This document shows, piece after piece, positions 17,964 through 27,418 of a stretch of DNA of 64,000 nt. The position numbers and the translations under genes were made by a program. Within the stretch, counting starts at the first letter, position 1. Each line of letters opens with the position of its first letter. Location: positions 248,001-312,000 of the forward strand of contig NZ_CP107989.1 in the NCBI RefSeq assembly GCF_041435015.1, given 5' to 3'. This DNA is from Streptomyces canus. Lineage in GTDB: Bacteria; Actinomycetota; Actinomycetes; Streptomycetales; Streptomycetaceae. The notes below the pieces were generated by a model. That model did not search any database. It was given only the letters and a program-made list of their open reading frames with translations, and was not told the DNA's origin.

Positions 17964-20633
17964 ATGGCCCGCAAGGACGACCGCAACCGGACCGCCGCCC
18001 CGCAGGACTCCCCGGGCGGACCCTCCGACAGCGAGATCGCCGTGGACCGGCTGGTCACCCACGCGCTGAAGGCACTCGCCGACTACGGGGCCCTCGACCA
18101 GGAACAGGTCGACCACATCGTCAAGAAGGCGTCGGTCGCCGCACTGGACCAGCACACCTCGCTGGCCCTGCTCGCGGTGGAGGAGACCGGCCGCGGCGTC
18201 TTCGAGGACAAGGCCGCGAAGAACATGTTCGCGTGCGAGCACGTCACGCACAGCATGGGGAGCATGAAGACCGTGGGCGTCATCGCCCGCGACGACATCG
18301 ACGACATGATCGAGATCGCCGAACCGGTCGGCGTGCTGTGCGCGATCACCCCCGTCACCAACCCGACCTCCACCACGATCTTCAAGGCGCTGATGGCGCT
18401 GAAGACCCGCAACCCCGTGGTCTTCGCCTTCCACCCCTCCGCCCAGCGGTGCAGCGCCGAGGCCGCCCGCATCGTGCGCGACGCGGCCATCGCCGCCGGC
18501 GCCCCCGAGCACTGCGTCCAGTGGATCGACACGCCGTCGGTCGAGGCGACGCACACCCTCATGCACCACCCCGGTGTCTCGCTCATTCTCGCCACCGGCG
18601 GCAACGCCATGGTCAAGGCCGCCTACTCGGCCGGCAAGCCCGCCCTCGGCGTGGGCGCGGGCAACGTCCCGGCGTACGTCCACAAGAGCGCCAAGCTGCG
18701 CCGGGCCGTCAACGACCTCGTGCTGTCCAAGTCCTTCGACAACGGCATGATCTGCGCTTCCGAACAGGCCGTCATCCTCGACACGGAGGTCTACGACGCC
18801 GCGCTCGCCGAATTCCGCACGCTGCACGCCCACGTGGCGACCGCCGGGGAGAAGGAGAAGCTGGAGGCGTTCCTGTTCCCGGTGCGTGTGGCGGGCGCGG
18901 GCTGCGAACCCAAGGTCAACGCCGCGGCCGTCGGACAAAGTCCCCAGTGGATCGCCGAGCACGCCGGCTTCACCGTTCCCGAAAGCACCTCGCTCATCCT
19001 GGTCGAGGCCGAAGGGGTCGGCCCGGACGAGCCGCTGACCCGGGAGAAGCTCTGCCCTGTGCTCACCGTCCTGCGCGCCCGCTCCGAGAGCCACGGCTTC
19101 GATCTGGCCGCCGACATGGTCGCCTTCCACGGCCAGGGCCACAGCTCCGTCATCCACTGCGAGGATCCCGCGCTGGCGGAGGCGTACGGCAAGCGGATGA
19201 AGACCGTGCGCGTCATCGTCAACTCGCCCTCCTCGCAGGGCGCCATCGGCGGCGTGTACAACAGTCTTCTCCCCTCGCTGACCCTGGGCTGCGGCTCGTG
19301 GGGCAGCACCTCGGTGTCCAACAACGTCTCCGCCGCCCAGCTGCTGAACGTCAAGCGGGTCACCACCCGGCGCAACAACCTGCAGTGGTTCAAAGTCCCG
19401 CCGAAGATCTACTTCGAACCGCAGGCCATCCGCTACCTCGCCTCCATGCCCGACGTCCACCGCGTCACGATCGTCACCGACGCGACCATGACCCGCCTCG
19501 GCTTCGTCGACCGCATCGACCGCGTCCTCAAGCGCCGTCCCGAGCCCGTGACCCTGCAGATCATCGACAACGTCGAACCGGAACCCAGCATCGACTCCGT
19601 GCAGCACGGTGCCCGCCTCATGCGGGAATTCCGCCCGGACACGATCATCGCGCTGGGCGGCGGCTCCCCGATGGACGCCGCGAAGGTGATGTGGCTGCTC
19701 TACGAGCACCCGGACATCGACTTCGCCGACATGCGGCACAAGTTCTCCGACATCCGCAAGCGCGCCTTCCGCTTCCCGACGCTGGGCGCCCAGGCCCGCC
19801 TGGTCTGCGTGCCCACCACCTCCGGCACCGGCGCCGAGGTCACCCCCTTCGCGGTCATCTCCGACCCGGCCACCGGCAAGAAGTACCCGCTGGCCGACTA
19901 CGCGCTCACCCCGAGCGTGGCCATCGTCGACCCGCTGCTGACCGCCGACCTGCCCACGGCCCTGGCCGCCGACAGCGGCTTCGACGCCCTCACCCACGCC
20001 ATCGAGGCGTATGTGTCCGTCTACGCCAATGACTTCACCGACGGTCTCGCGCTGCACGCCATCCGGCTGGTCTTCGACCACCTCGAAGCGGCGGTGAACG
20101 ACCGCGCGGGCTCGGCTCAGGCCCGGGAGAAGATGCACAACGCAGGCACCATCGCCGGCATGGCCTTCGGCAACGCCTTCCTCGGCATCGTGCACGCCAT
20201 GTCCCACACGCTGGGCGCCACCTTCCACATCGCCCACGGCCGTACCAACGCCGTCCTGCTGCCGCACGTCATCCGCTACAACGGGTCCGTCCCCACCAAG
20301 CTCACGGGCTGGCCCAAGTACGAGAGCTACCGCGCCCCCGAACGCTTCCAGGACATCGCCCGCACCCTCGGCCTGCCCGCCGCCCACCCGCAGGAGGGCG
20401 TCGAGTCGCTGGCCGGGGCGGTGGAACGCCTGCGCGCCGCCGTGCGCATCGAGCCCACGTTCCAGTCCCTCGGCGCCGACGAGCGGACGTTTCTCGCCGC
20501 CCTGCCCCAGCAGGCCCTCAACGCCTACGAGGACCAGTGCGCGCCCGCCAACCCGCGCATGCCGATGCTCGACGACATGCAGGACATCATGCGGGCGGCC
20601 TACTTCGGACCGGCCGAGGCTACCGACGAGTAG
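17964..20633 (+). CDS. adhE: Bifunctional acetaldehyde-CoA/alcohol dehydrogenase
   Basis: 889 residues, full length. N-terminal CoA-acylating aldehyde dehydrogenase (about 30-460): AITPVTNPTSTTIFKALMAL, GVGAGNVPAYVHKSA, catalytic Cys in KSFDNGMICASEQAVI. C-terminal iron-dependent alcohol dehydrogenase (about 470-880): ALGGGSPMDAAKVMW, CVPTTSGTGAEVTPFAV, DSGFDALTHAIEAYVS, and iron ligands in GIVHAMSHTLGATFHIAHG. It reduces acetyl-CoA to ethanol with two NADH, the redox sink that pairs with pyruvate formate-lyase. ATG 17964 has AAGGAGGCGCATTTCC upstream. It is followed by a strong terminator, so it is monocistronic. Confidence 0.96.
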   Translation: MARKDDRNRTAAPQDSPGGPSDSEIAVDRLVTHALKALADYGALDQEQVDHIVKKASVAALDQHTSLALLAVEETGRGVFEDKAAKNMFACEHVTHSMGSMKTVGVIARDDIDDMIEIAEPVGVLCAITPVTNPTSTTIFKALMALKTRNPVVFAFHPSAQRCSAEAARIVRDAAIAAGAPEHCVQWIDTPSVEATHTLMHHPGVSLILATGGNAMVKAAYSAGKPALGVGAGNVPAYVHKSAKLRRAVNDLVLSKSFDNGMICASEQAVILDTEVYDAALAEFRTLHAHVATAGEKEKLEAFLFPVRVAGAGCEPKVNAAAVGQSPQWIAEHAGFTVPESTSLILVEAEGVGPDEPLTREKLCPVLTVLRARSESHGFDLAADMVAFHGQGHSSVIHCEDPALAEAYGKRMKTVRVIVNSPSSQGAIGGVYNSLLPSLTLGCGSWGSTSVSNNVSAAQLLNVKRVTTRRNNLQWFKVPPKIYFEPQAIRYLASMPDVHRVTIVTDATMTRLGFVDRIDRVLKRRPEPVTLQIIDNVEPEPSIDSVQHGARLMREFRPDTIIALGGGSPMDAAKVMWLLYEHPDIDFADMRHKFSDIRKRAFRFPTLGAQARLVCVPTTSGTGAEVTPFAVISDPATGKKYPLADYALTPSVAIVDPLLTADLPTALAADSGFDALTHAIEAYVSVYANDFTDGLALHAIRLVFDHLEAAVNDRAGSAQAREKMHNAGTIAGMAFGNAFLGIVHAMSHTLGATFHIAHGRTNAVLLPHVIRYNGSVPTKLTGWPKYESYRAPERFQDIARTLGLPAAHPQEGVESLAGAVERLRAAVRIEPTFQSLGADERTFLAALPQQALNAYEDQCAPANPRMPMLDDMQDIMRAAYFGPAEATDE

Positions 20634-20656
20634 GCCCGATCGGACGCCATCGGCAT

Positions 20657-20690
20657 CCGCACCGGGCGGGTGCCGATCCGCCCGGTGCGG
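20657..20690 (+). terminator. Terminator after adhE
   Basis: A perfect 13-bp inverted repeat (CCGCACCGGGCGG / CCGCCCGGTGCGG) with an 8-nt loop, 24 bp after the adhE stop. Confidence 0.85.
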
Positions 20691-20778
20691 CCCCTTCCGG
20701 ACGGGCAGGACGCCCTCACGTGGGCAATGCTCCCCGTCAGCTGCCACGCTGGTCATGGGCCCGACTCAGCGGCCGTCA

Positions 20779-20792
20779 CTCCGGGCCCGGAG
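20779..20792. repeat. GC palindrome overlapping the ribosome site of the DUF4389 gene
   Basis: CTCCGGGCCCGGAG is a perfect 14-bp palindrome whose right end overlaps the GGAGGAG ribosome site, so a self-paired mRNA could mask translation. Confidence 0.5.
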
Positions 20793-20804
20793 GAGTTGAT
20801 CGCC

Positions 20805-21470
20805 ATGACAACCCTGGCAGGAACACCAGAGCGCCCGGTCCGGGTGAGTGCGGTGCTGGATGCGCAGCTGTCCCGGTGGCTGTGGCTGGTGAAATGGGTC
20901 CTGGCCATCCCCCACTACGTGGTGCTGTGCTTCCTCTGGATCGCCTTCACCGTGGTGAGCGTGATCGCGTTCTTCGCCATCCTGTTCACCGAGCGCTACC
21001 CACGCCCCCTGTTCGACTTCAACGTCGGGGTCCTGCGCTGGAGCTGGCGCGTCGCCTACTACTCGTACGGCGCCCTCGGCACGGACCGCTACCCGCCCTT
21101 CAGCCTGGGCGAGGAACCCGGCTACCCGGCCCGGCTGGACATCGAGTACCCCGAACGCCTCTCCCGCGGCCTGGTGCTCGTGAAGTGGTGGCTGCTGGCC
21201 ATCCCCCACTACATCGTCATCGGCTTCTTCCTCGGCGGCCGGCACCTCGGCTGGTGGGAGGGCGGGCTGATCAGCGTCCTGGTGGTGATCGCCGCCGTGG
21301 CCCTGGCCTTCACCGGGAAGTACCCCCGAGGCTTGTTCGATCTGATCCTCGGCCTCCACAGGTGGGTGCTGCGGGTCGCCGCCTACGTCGCCCTGATGAC
21401 GGACTCGTATCCACCGTTCCGGCTCGACATGGGAGGCACGGAACCGCATGAACCGGAGGTGCTGCCGTGA
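20805..21470 (+). CDS. DUF4389-type membrane protein
   Basis: 221 residues built from two repeats of the DUF4389 unit: [20 protein letters not shown] then [16 protein letters not shown], and [20 protein letters not shown] then [14 protein letters not shown]. About four transmembrane segments; each repeat ends with a YPPF motif ([20 protein letters not shown]). Function unknown. The ATG at 20805 has GGAGGAGTTGATCGCC upstream and makes a better start than earlier ATGs. Confidence 0.8.
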   Translation: MTTLAGTPERPVRVSAVLDAQLSRWLWLVKWVLAIPHYVVLCFLWIAFTVVSVIAFFAILFTERYPRPLFDFNVGVLRWSWRVAYYSYGALGTDRYPPFSLGEEPGYPARLDIEYPERLSRGLVLVKWWLLAIPHYIVIGFFLGGRHLGWWEGGLISVLVVIAAVALAFTGKYPRGLFDLILGLHRWVLRVAAYVALMTDSYPPFRLDMGGTEPHEPEVLP

Positions 21471-21660
21471 TCACCGGGATCGCTGGTGCCGGGGTGCTCG
21501 CAGGCAACAGTCGGTGGCCCGCCACAGCTTTGGCCCGGGCCGCACGTGGGCTCCTTGTACTGAGCATGAGCACATCCGGGCTCTGAGTCTCCCCGAGCCA
21601 AAACGACCCGGCGACGACCAGTCACCCGGACTGTCGCGACACGGTGAGCCACTCGGCGCG

Positions 21661-22407
21661 TCAGAAGGCCCGCAGGCCGTGTTCCCGGAACTGCTCGCGC
21701 ACCCGTTCCGTCAGGTCCGGATCCGGCGTGGGTGTGTCGCGCAGCGGGAAGGGAAGGCCCAGCCCGTCGTACTTGTGGGCGCCGAGCTTGTGGAACGGCA
21801 GGACGTCCACCCGGTCGACGTTGCCCAGTCCGGCGAGGAACCCGCCGAGGCCGTCGACGGCCGCCGGATCGTCGGTCCAGCCGGGCACGAGGACGTAGCG
21901 AATCCACATCGGGACGCCGAGCCGGTCCAGGCGGGTGGCGAAGTCGAGGGTCGGGGAAAGGTCGCCGCCGGTCAGCCTCCGGTAGGTCCGGACGTCGAAG
22001 GACTTGATGTCCAGCAGGACCAGGTCGGTGTCGGCGAGGAGTTCGTCGGTGGCGCGGGCGCCGAGGAATCCGGAGGTGTCCAGGGCCGTGTGCAGACCGA
22101 GCTCCTTGCAGCGGCGGAAGACCAACGCCGTGAACGCGGGCTGCAGCAGGGCCTCGCCGCCGGTGAGTGTCACTCCCCCGCCGGCGGCGGTGATGAAGGG
22201 CCGGTACCTCTCGATCTCGGCCATCACCTCGTCGACGGTGGTCCGTTTCCCGTCGCGCATGTGCCAGGTGTCGGGGTTGGCGCAGTACAGGCAGCGCAGC
22301 GGGCAGCCGCTGAGGAACAGCACGAACCGGGTCCCGGGACCGTCCACTCCCGTGGACAAATCCCAGGAGTGGATCCGGCCCGTCACCGGTGTGACCGTGG
22401 TGCTCAC
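21661..22407 (-). CDS. pflA: Pyruvate formate-lyase activating enzyme
   Basis: 248 residues, radical [21 protein letters not shown] carries the CxxxCxxC 4Fe-4S motif (about residues 32-45), [12 protein letters not shown] the SAM-binding GGE, then VLLDIKSFD and LVPGWTDD. It generates the glycyl radical on PflB using SAM and an electron donor, and requires anoxia. Start is GTG 22407, overlapping the pflB stop as GTGA, so translation is coupled. Confidence 0.95.
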   Translation of the reverse strand: MSTTVTPVTGRIHSWDLSTGVDGPGTRFVLFLSGCPLRCLYCANPDTWHMRDGKRTTVDEVMAEIERYRPFITAAGGGVTLTGGEALLQPAFTALVFRRCKELGLHTALDTSGFLGARATDELLADTDLVLLDIKSFDVRTYRRLTGGDLSPTLDFATRLDRLGVPMWIRYVLVPGWTDDPAAVDGLGGFLAGLGNVDRVDVLPFHKLGAHKYDGLGLPFPLRDTPTPDPDLTERVREQFREHGLRAF

Positions 22408-24665
22408 AGCGAGCGGTGGAAGGTACGGCTGATCACGTCGAGCTGCTGCTCGCGGGTCAGGCGGACGAAGTTGACGGCGTAGCCGGAGACACGGATCGTC
22501 AGCTCCGGGTACTTCTCCGGGTGGGCCATGGCGTCCTCCAGCGTCGCTCTGTCCAGGACGTTGACGTTCATGTGGAAGCCGCCCGAGGCCGTGTAGGCGT
22601 CGAGGATGCCGACCAGGTGGCCCGGCCGCTCGTCGGGGTTGTGCCCCAGCCCCTCCGGGGTGATCGTCGTGGTCAGCGAGATGCCGTCGCGGGCCTCCTC
22701 GTACGGCAGCTTCGCCACCGACAGCGCGGACGCGGCCACTCCGTGCCGGTCGCGGCCGTTCATCGGGTTGGCGCCGGGCGCGAAGGGCTGTCCGGCACGC
22801 CGGCCGTCGGGGGTGTTGCCCGTGTGCTTGCCGTACACCACGTTCGAGGTGATCGTCAGCACCGACTGGGTATGCTCGGCGTTGCGGTAGGTGGGGTGCT
22901 TGCGCACCTTCGCCATGAAGGACTTCACGAGGCCGACGGCGATGGAGTCGACCCGGTCGTCGTTGTTGCCGTACGCCGGGAACCCGCCCTCGATCTCGTA
23001 GTCGACGGCCAGGCCCGTGTCGTCCCGGATCACCTTCACCCGGCCGTACTTGACGGCGGAGAGGCTGTCGGCGGCCACCGACAGTCCGGCGATCCCACAG
23101 GCCATGTAGCGGTACACCGGGTGGTTGTGCAGTGCCATCTCGATGCGCTCGTAGGCGTACTTGTCGTGCATGTAGTGGATGACGTTGAGGGTGTTGACGT
23201 ACGTGGCCGCCAGCCAGTCCAGCATGCGGTCGTACGCGGCCGACAGCTCCCCGTACTCCAGGTACTCTCCGGCCGGCGCGGGCGCCTCGGGCGCGATCTG
23301 CTCGCCGGTCATCTCGTCCCGGCCGCCGTTGATCGCGTAGAGCAGTGCCTTGGCGAGGTTGACGCGGGCACCGAAGAACTGCATCTGCCGGCCCACCGTC
23401 ATCGCCGAGACGCAGCAGGCGATCGCGGTGTCGTCGCCGGTGCGCGGGCGCATCAGGTCGTCGGACTCGTACTGCACGGCACTGGTGTCGATCGACACCC
23501 GGGCGCAGAACTCCTTGAACCCGGACGGCAGTTGGGGCGACCACAGCACGGTCAGGTTGGGTTCGGGTGCCGGGCCGAGGTTGTAGAGCGTCTGGAGGAA
23601 GCGGAAGGAGGTGCGGGTGACCAACGTGCGCCCGTCACCTCCCATGCCGCCGATGGACTCGGTCACCCAGGTCGGGTCGCCGGAGAAGAGCGCGTCGTAC
23701 TCGGGCGTGCGCAGGAACCGTACGATCCGCAGCTTGATCACGAAGTCGTCGATCAGCTCCTGGGCGCGGGTCTCGTCGAGGGTCCCCTCGTCCAGGTCCC
23801 GCTGCAGGTAGACGTCCAGGAACGTGGAGGTGCGCCCCAGCGACATCGCCGCGCCGTTCTGCTCCTTCACCGCCGCCAGGAAGCCGAGGTAGAGCCACTG
23901 CACGGCCTCGTGTGCGGTGACGGCCGGGCGGGAGACGTCACAACCGTACGAGGCCGCCATCTCCGTCAGTTCGCCCAATGCCCGGATCTGCTCCGCCAGT
24001 TCCTCACGGTCGCGGATGACGTCCGGGCTGGAGACCCGCGCGTCCAGCAGGGCGCGCTCGGCCCGCTTGGACTCGATGAGCCGGTCGGTGCCGTACAGCG
24101 CGACGCGCCGGTAGTCGCCGATGATCCGGCCGCGGCCGTAGGCGTCCGGCAGGCCGGTGATGATCCCGGCCTTGCGGGCGGCGCGCATTTCGGGCGTGTA
24201 GGCGTCGAAGACACCGTCGTTGTGGGTCTTGCGGTAGGTGCCGAAGACGCGGGTGACGAAGGGGTCGGCCCGGTAGCCGTACGCCTTCAGACTGTTCTCG
24301 ACCATCCGCAGCCCGCCGTTGGGCATGATGGCCCGCCGCAGCGGGGCATCGGTCTGGAGGCCGACGATCAGCTCGCTGCCGCGGTCGATGTAGCCCGGCC
24401 GGTGCGAGGTGATGGTGGACGGGTTGTCCGGGTCGACGTCGAGGACTCCCTTGCGCCGCTCCTCGGGGAACAGACGAGCGACCTTGTGCCAGACGGCCAG
24501 CGTGCGTTCGGTCGGACCGACCAGGAACGCCGAGTCGCCTTCGTACGGCGTGTAGTTGGCCTGGATGAAGTCGCGTACGTCGACGCGGTCGCGCCAGCGC
24601 AAGCCGGCGAAGCCTCGCCATGCCTCGGTTGCCGCCCGGGCTCCAGTGGTCACCGTTGCCGTCAT
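22404..24665 (-). CDS. pflB: Formate C-acetyltransferase (pyruvate formate-lyase)
   Basis: 753 residues, the usual PflB length. The adjacent active-site cysteines are in [16 protein letters not shown]; the glycyl-radical loop [20 protein letters not shown] is 20-40 residues from the C-terminus. Other conserved blocks: [40 protein letters not shown]-like pocket replaced by [20 protein letters not shown]. It cleaves pyruvate plus CoA into acetyl-CoA and formate, and its radical is destroyed by oxygen. ATG 24665 has GAGGGAGAGACCGGCG upstream. A perfect DosR-type box lies 128 bp upstream. No FocA-type formate channel gene is nearby. Confidence 0.96.
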   Translation of the reverse strand: MTATVTTGARAATEAWRGFAGLRWRDRVDVRDFIQANYTPYEGDSAFLVGPTERTLAVWHKVARLFPEERRKGVLDVDPDNPSTITSHRPGYIDRGSELIVGLQTDAPLRRAIMPNGGLRMVENSLKAYGYRADPFVTRVFGTYRKTHNDGVFDAYTPEMRAARKAGIITGLPDAYGRGRIIGDYRRVALYGTDRLIESKRAERALLDARVSSPDVIRDREELAEQIRALGELTEMAASYGCDVSRPAVTAHEAVQWLYLGFLAAVKEQNGAAMSLGRTSTFLDVYLQRDLDEGTLDETRAQELIDDFVIKLRIVRFLRTPEYDALFSGDPTWVTESIGGMGGDGRTLVTRTSFRFLQTLYNLGPAPEPNLTVLWSPQLPSGFKEFCARVSIDTSAVQYESDDLMRPRTGDDTAIACCVSAMTVGRQMQFFGARVNLAKALLYAINGGRDEMTGEQIAPEAPAPAGEYLEYGELSAAYDRMLDWLAATYVNTLNVIHYMHDKYAYERIEMALHNHPVYRYMACGIAGLSVAADSLSAVKYGRVKVIRDDTGLAVDYEIEGGFPAYGNNDDRVDSIAVGLVKSFMAKVRKHPTYRNAEHTQSVLTITSNVVYGKHTGNTPDGRRAGQPFAPGANPMNGRDRHGVAASALSVAKLPYEEARDGISLTTTITPEGLGHNPDERPGHLVGILDAYTASGGFHMNVNVLDRATLEDAMAHPEKYPELTIRVSGYAVNFVRLTREQQLDVISRTFHRSL

Positions 24666-24785
24666 CGCCGGTCTCTCCCTCGCTCTGCACGTGGAACTTC
24701 TTCGCTTTTGATGCTCGTCGCTCGCGATGCCTACGAGGAGGGCCTGTCGGCGTACCTGGGGCTCGCCATCGGTCCCTCGTCTGTT

Positions 24786-24807
24786 GGGCCGTTGGGCCGT
24801 TGGGCCC
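24786..24807. promoter_or_regulatory. Overlapping DosR/OsdR-type boxes (pflBA)
   Basis: GGGCCGTTGGGCCC (24794-24807) is an exact match 128 bp upstream of pflB. The preceding copy GGGCCGTTGGGCCG (24786-24799) overlaps it, forming a direct repeat of GGGCCGTT. Confidence 0.65.
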
Positions 24808-24862
24808 GGTCGGGCCCCGGCATCGCCCGGCTGCCGCAAACGAGCGACCGGGGCGCGCGGCC

Positions 24863-25220
24863 TCAGAGCAGGCAGCGGTTGCGGCTGACGAACGGCAGCC
24901 GCGCCCACGCCTTGCCCAGTCCCCAGGTGGCTCCGGCGCCCGCGACCGCCAGGGCGATCAGGACGATGGCGTAGATGAGGTGGTAGTCAGTCGGCGAACG
25001 GGTTGGTCGACATGCTCGCCGAGCCGTCGGACAGGTGCTTGGACGGCGGCCATTCGGCGATCCACATGAGCGCCACCATGGCGGTACCGGTGACCGCGGC
25101 GAGCCGCAGCGCGATGCCGGAGACGAGGGCGAGGCCGATGCCGAGCAGTCCGAGCAGTCCGTGCATGAACAGCCAGTCCGCCCAGGCGGCCCCGGACCAG
25201 TCGTGAAAGGTGGACTCCAT
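24863..25220 (-). pseudogene. DoxX-family membrane protein remnant, frameshifted
   Basis: The C-terminal half of a DoxX-like protein: FHDWSGAAWADWLFMHGLLG, ALRLAAVTGTAMVALMWIAE, STNPFAD, then in the next frame [18 protein letters not shown] and [19 protein letters not shown] single extra base at 24990 splits the conserved NPFADDYHLIYA stretch. The N-terminal half of the family (about 90 residues) is absent. Confidence 0.75.
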
Positions 25221-25369
25221 CGGGCGATCTCCATCACCCGGAAGGGAGTTCGCGCATCAGGATCCTGCCATTGGCGTACGGGGTGGCGCCCAGGCGGCGG
25301 AGGCGGCTTCCCTCGGCGGATACCCGAAAGAGGCCGACCGGGCCGTCCGCCGTGCCGCTGTGCTTGTCT

Positions 25370-26200
25370 TCAGGCCGTCGGCACCAGCACCACAGGGCAG
25401 TGGGAGTGGTGCAAAAGGACATGACCGACCGGGCCGAGTGGTGGACCGGGCAGGCCCGCACGCCGGTGCGTGCCGATGACCACGACGCCGGCCTCGCGGG
25501 TAGCCGCCAGCAGGGCGTGGGCCGGGCCGGTGCGGACCGTGCGGCTGTCGACCTCGACCCCGGGGTACTCCTCCCGCAGCCGGGCGATACCGAAGCACGG
25601 CACGGCTTCTTCCGCACGGTCGCTTTGGGCCTGGCGTTGCCGGCCAGGACTCGTCGCGGCCACCGGCGAGGCCAGTTCCGGTGTGGCGTGCCGGTGTGTC
25701 GCGCAGTGCACGACACGCAGCCGGGCCCCACGCCGGGACGCCTCCTGGAAGGCGTAAGCAGCAGCGGCCTCATCGGCGCCGCTCTCCAGGCCGAGCAGCA
25801 CCTCGCGCCCCTCGTCGCGAGGGTGATCCCCGCGGGCGACCAGCAGCGGACCGTGCACGTGCGCGACCAGGCGCCGGCTCACGGAGCCGGCCAGCAGGCC
25901 GGAGACACCGCCGAACCCCCGGGTGCCCACGACGGTGAGGGCCGCGCCCCCGCTTTCCCGTGCCAGCTCCCGCACGGCGCCGCCCTCCACGGCCCTGGCC
26001 TCCACCGGCAGACCGGGATGACGCTCGTGGACTCGCGAGGCGGCCGATGCCAGGACCGGCCCCGCCTCGTCCCGGTCGGCCACGGCGTACACGATGCGCA
26101 ACGCGGCGCCGCGGCGCACCGCCTCCTCGGCGGCCCGGTCCAAGGCCCGTACGGCGACCAGTGAACCGTCCACTCCAACAACCACATGACGCTCAGGCAT
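25370..26200 (-). CDS. Tandem universal stress protein 1
   Basis: 276 residues with two UspA domains. Domain 1 (5-140): VVVGVDGSLVAVRALDRAAE and the nucleotide-binding loop VVGTRGFGGVSGLLAGSVSR. Domain 2 (150-276): EVLLGLESGADEAAAAYAFQ and VVIGTHRRAGLPGPPLGPVG, ending HSHCPVVLVPTA. ATP-binding Usp proteins of this type are core members of the mycobacterial DosR regulon and are linked to entry into non-growing states. ATG 26200 has AGGACA upstream. A perfect palindromic box lies 101 bp upstream. Confidence 0.92.
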   Translation of the reverse strand: MPERHVVVGVDGSLVAVRALDRAAEEAVRRGAALRIVYAVADRDEAGPVLASAASRVHERHPGLPVEARAVEGGAVRELARESGGAALTVVGTRGFGGVSGLLAGSVSRRLVAHVHGPLLVARGDHPRDEGREVLLGLESGADEAAAAYAFQEASRRGARLRVVHCATHRHATPELASPVAATSPGRQRQAQSDRAEEAVPCFGIARLREEYPGVEVDSRTVRTGPAHALLAATREAGVVVIGTHRRAGLPGPPLGPVGHVLLHHSHCPVVLVPTA

Positions 26201-26300
26201 TGTCCTGTTCCCTTCTGCTCCAAGGAGATGCTCGTCGTCCGCGGACACGGCGGGCAGAGGCCGACGGAACCCGGCGGAGCACCGTACGGCCTCACCTCGC

Positions 26301-26316
26301 GGGGCCGTACGGCCCC
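26301..26316. promoter_or_regulatory. DosR/OsdR-type box (usp1)
   Basis: GGGGCCGTACGGCCCC is a perfect 16-bp palindrome containing an exact pattern match, 101 bp upstream of usp1. Confidence 0.65.
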
Positions 26317-26353
26317 GGCCGACGACAAACAACAGGAAGAAGGAGGAGGACCT

Positions 26354-26794
26354 TCAGGCGGGGAGATCCACCCCGTACAGGGTCCGTCCACCGACGAGCT
26401 CCCGTCCGGTGACCAGTTCGGGCTCGATGCGGACGAGGACCGCCTGCGGCGCGGCCACCCAGGAGACCGGGCCGGTGCGGGCCAGGCGTTCACGCTCGGC
26501 CGGGTCGGTCACCACTGTGGCCGTGCCCGTGACGACGACGCTCCAGCCGGAGTGGCGAGCCGCATCGACGTCGTCGGCCTCGAAGGCGACCACCGCGCCG
26601 TCGATCGCGCGGACCAGGTCCGAGGCTGCGGAGGTACGCAGGAGGATCGCGTCGTCGCCGTCCAGGGTGAAGTTGACCGGCAGCACGGCGGGCAAGGCGC
26701 GGCGCGTGTAGACGATGCGGCCGATGGGCGCCTTGGCCATCAGCCGCAGGCACTCCTGCCGCCCGAGTTCGCGGTAACCGTCATTGGGGTCCAT
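26354..26794 (-). CDS. PNPOx-like flavin/cofactor-binding protein
   Basis: 146 residues with the split-barrel pyridoxamine 5'-phosphate oxidase-like fold: LMAKAPIGRIVYTRRALPAV, LPVNFTLDGDDAILLRTSAA, VVAFEADDVDAARHSGWSVV, VLVRIEPELVTGRELVGG. Proteins of this type bind FMN or F420 and several are DosR-regulated in mycobacteria. The ribosome site before ATG 26794 is weak. An exact DosR-type box lies 75 bp upstream. Confidence 0.85.
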   Translation of the reverse strand: MDPNDGYRELGRQECLRLMAKAPIGRIVYTRRALPAVLPVNFTLDGDDAILLRTSAASDLVRAIDGAVVAFEADDVDAARHSGWSVVVTGTATVVTDPAERERLARTGPVSWVAAPQAVLVRIEPELVTGRELVGGRTLYGVDLPA

Positions 26795-26869
26795 CAGCCA
26801 GCCCGTCTCTCACCTGCTACAGCGGCATTGCGTTGTTCCACCCTGCGCCGGAGCAGGCCCGAGGATGAG

Positions 26870-26883
26870 GGGCCATGGGTCCC
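26870..26883. promoter_or_regulatory. DosR/OsdR-type box (PNPOx-like gene)
   Basis: GGGCCATGGGTCCC is an exact match 75 bp upstream of the PNPOx-like gene. Confidence 0.6.
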
Positions 26884-27008
26884 GGCCGAGACGGAGAACG
26901 GCCCGCGCAAACCACGGTCGAAGGGCCGCACGGCTGGTCTGTCCGCAGTCTTCGGGAATGCTCGGCACCTTCGCTACGCCTGGCGCGCCCGGCAGGAGCA
27001 GTCGGGTG

Positions 27009-27022
27009 GGGCAGATCGGCCC
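27009..27022. promoter_or_regulatory. Weak DosR/OsdR-type box
   Basis: GGGCAGATCGGCCC, one mismatch, more than 200 bp from any start; it may be an orphan site left by gene loss. Confidence 0.25.
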
Positions 27023-27418
27023 TACCCGCGCCGTACCGTGCGGCCCCAGGTCCGCGCCTCACCACACGGAACGCACCGCCGGTGAAACCACCGTCGTGGA
27101 GCTGCGCGGAGCGCCGACTCCCACGGAAGCGGCCGTCGAAGCCGGCGCCCTGGCCACCGCAGCCGCGCACACCTTCGCCGGCCTCGCCTCCGGCGGGAGC
27201 CCTCGCGCGGTGGAGACCGGACCGGCGGCGCATCGATCAGTCGGAAACTCAGACAGGCCGTCCGAGCACACGGGCGCTTCCGCCTCCCCAGGTCCGCCTC
27301 CGCCGCGATGTGCGCCACCGCGCCCCGATCGCTGTGAAGTCGGGGGAAGAACCGTTCCGGCGCCCCGCCCCTTCGCGCCGGGCCACACGGCCGTCGGGCT
27401 CGAAGCGTCTGGCGGCTC

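Larger units (their letters stand above)
26795..27418. other. 624-bp gap: operators only
   Basis: Between the PNPOx-like start and the arcC stop. It contains a strong box (26870-26883) and a weaker one (27009-27022). Several open frames cross it but none has recognisable protein features; decayed coding DNA is possible. Confidence 0.45.

Noticed and set aside
17685..20756. A 1023-codon open frame antisense to adhE
   Set aside because: Composition is the low-complexity GVGHG type of antisense frames; the AdhE frame on the other strand has all catalytic motifs.
27048..27260. Plus-strand frame ETTVVELRGAPTPTEAAVEA suggesting a STAS-like domain
   Set aside because: No second conserved block, no start context, and it lies in the operator-rich gap.
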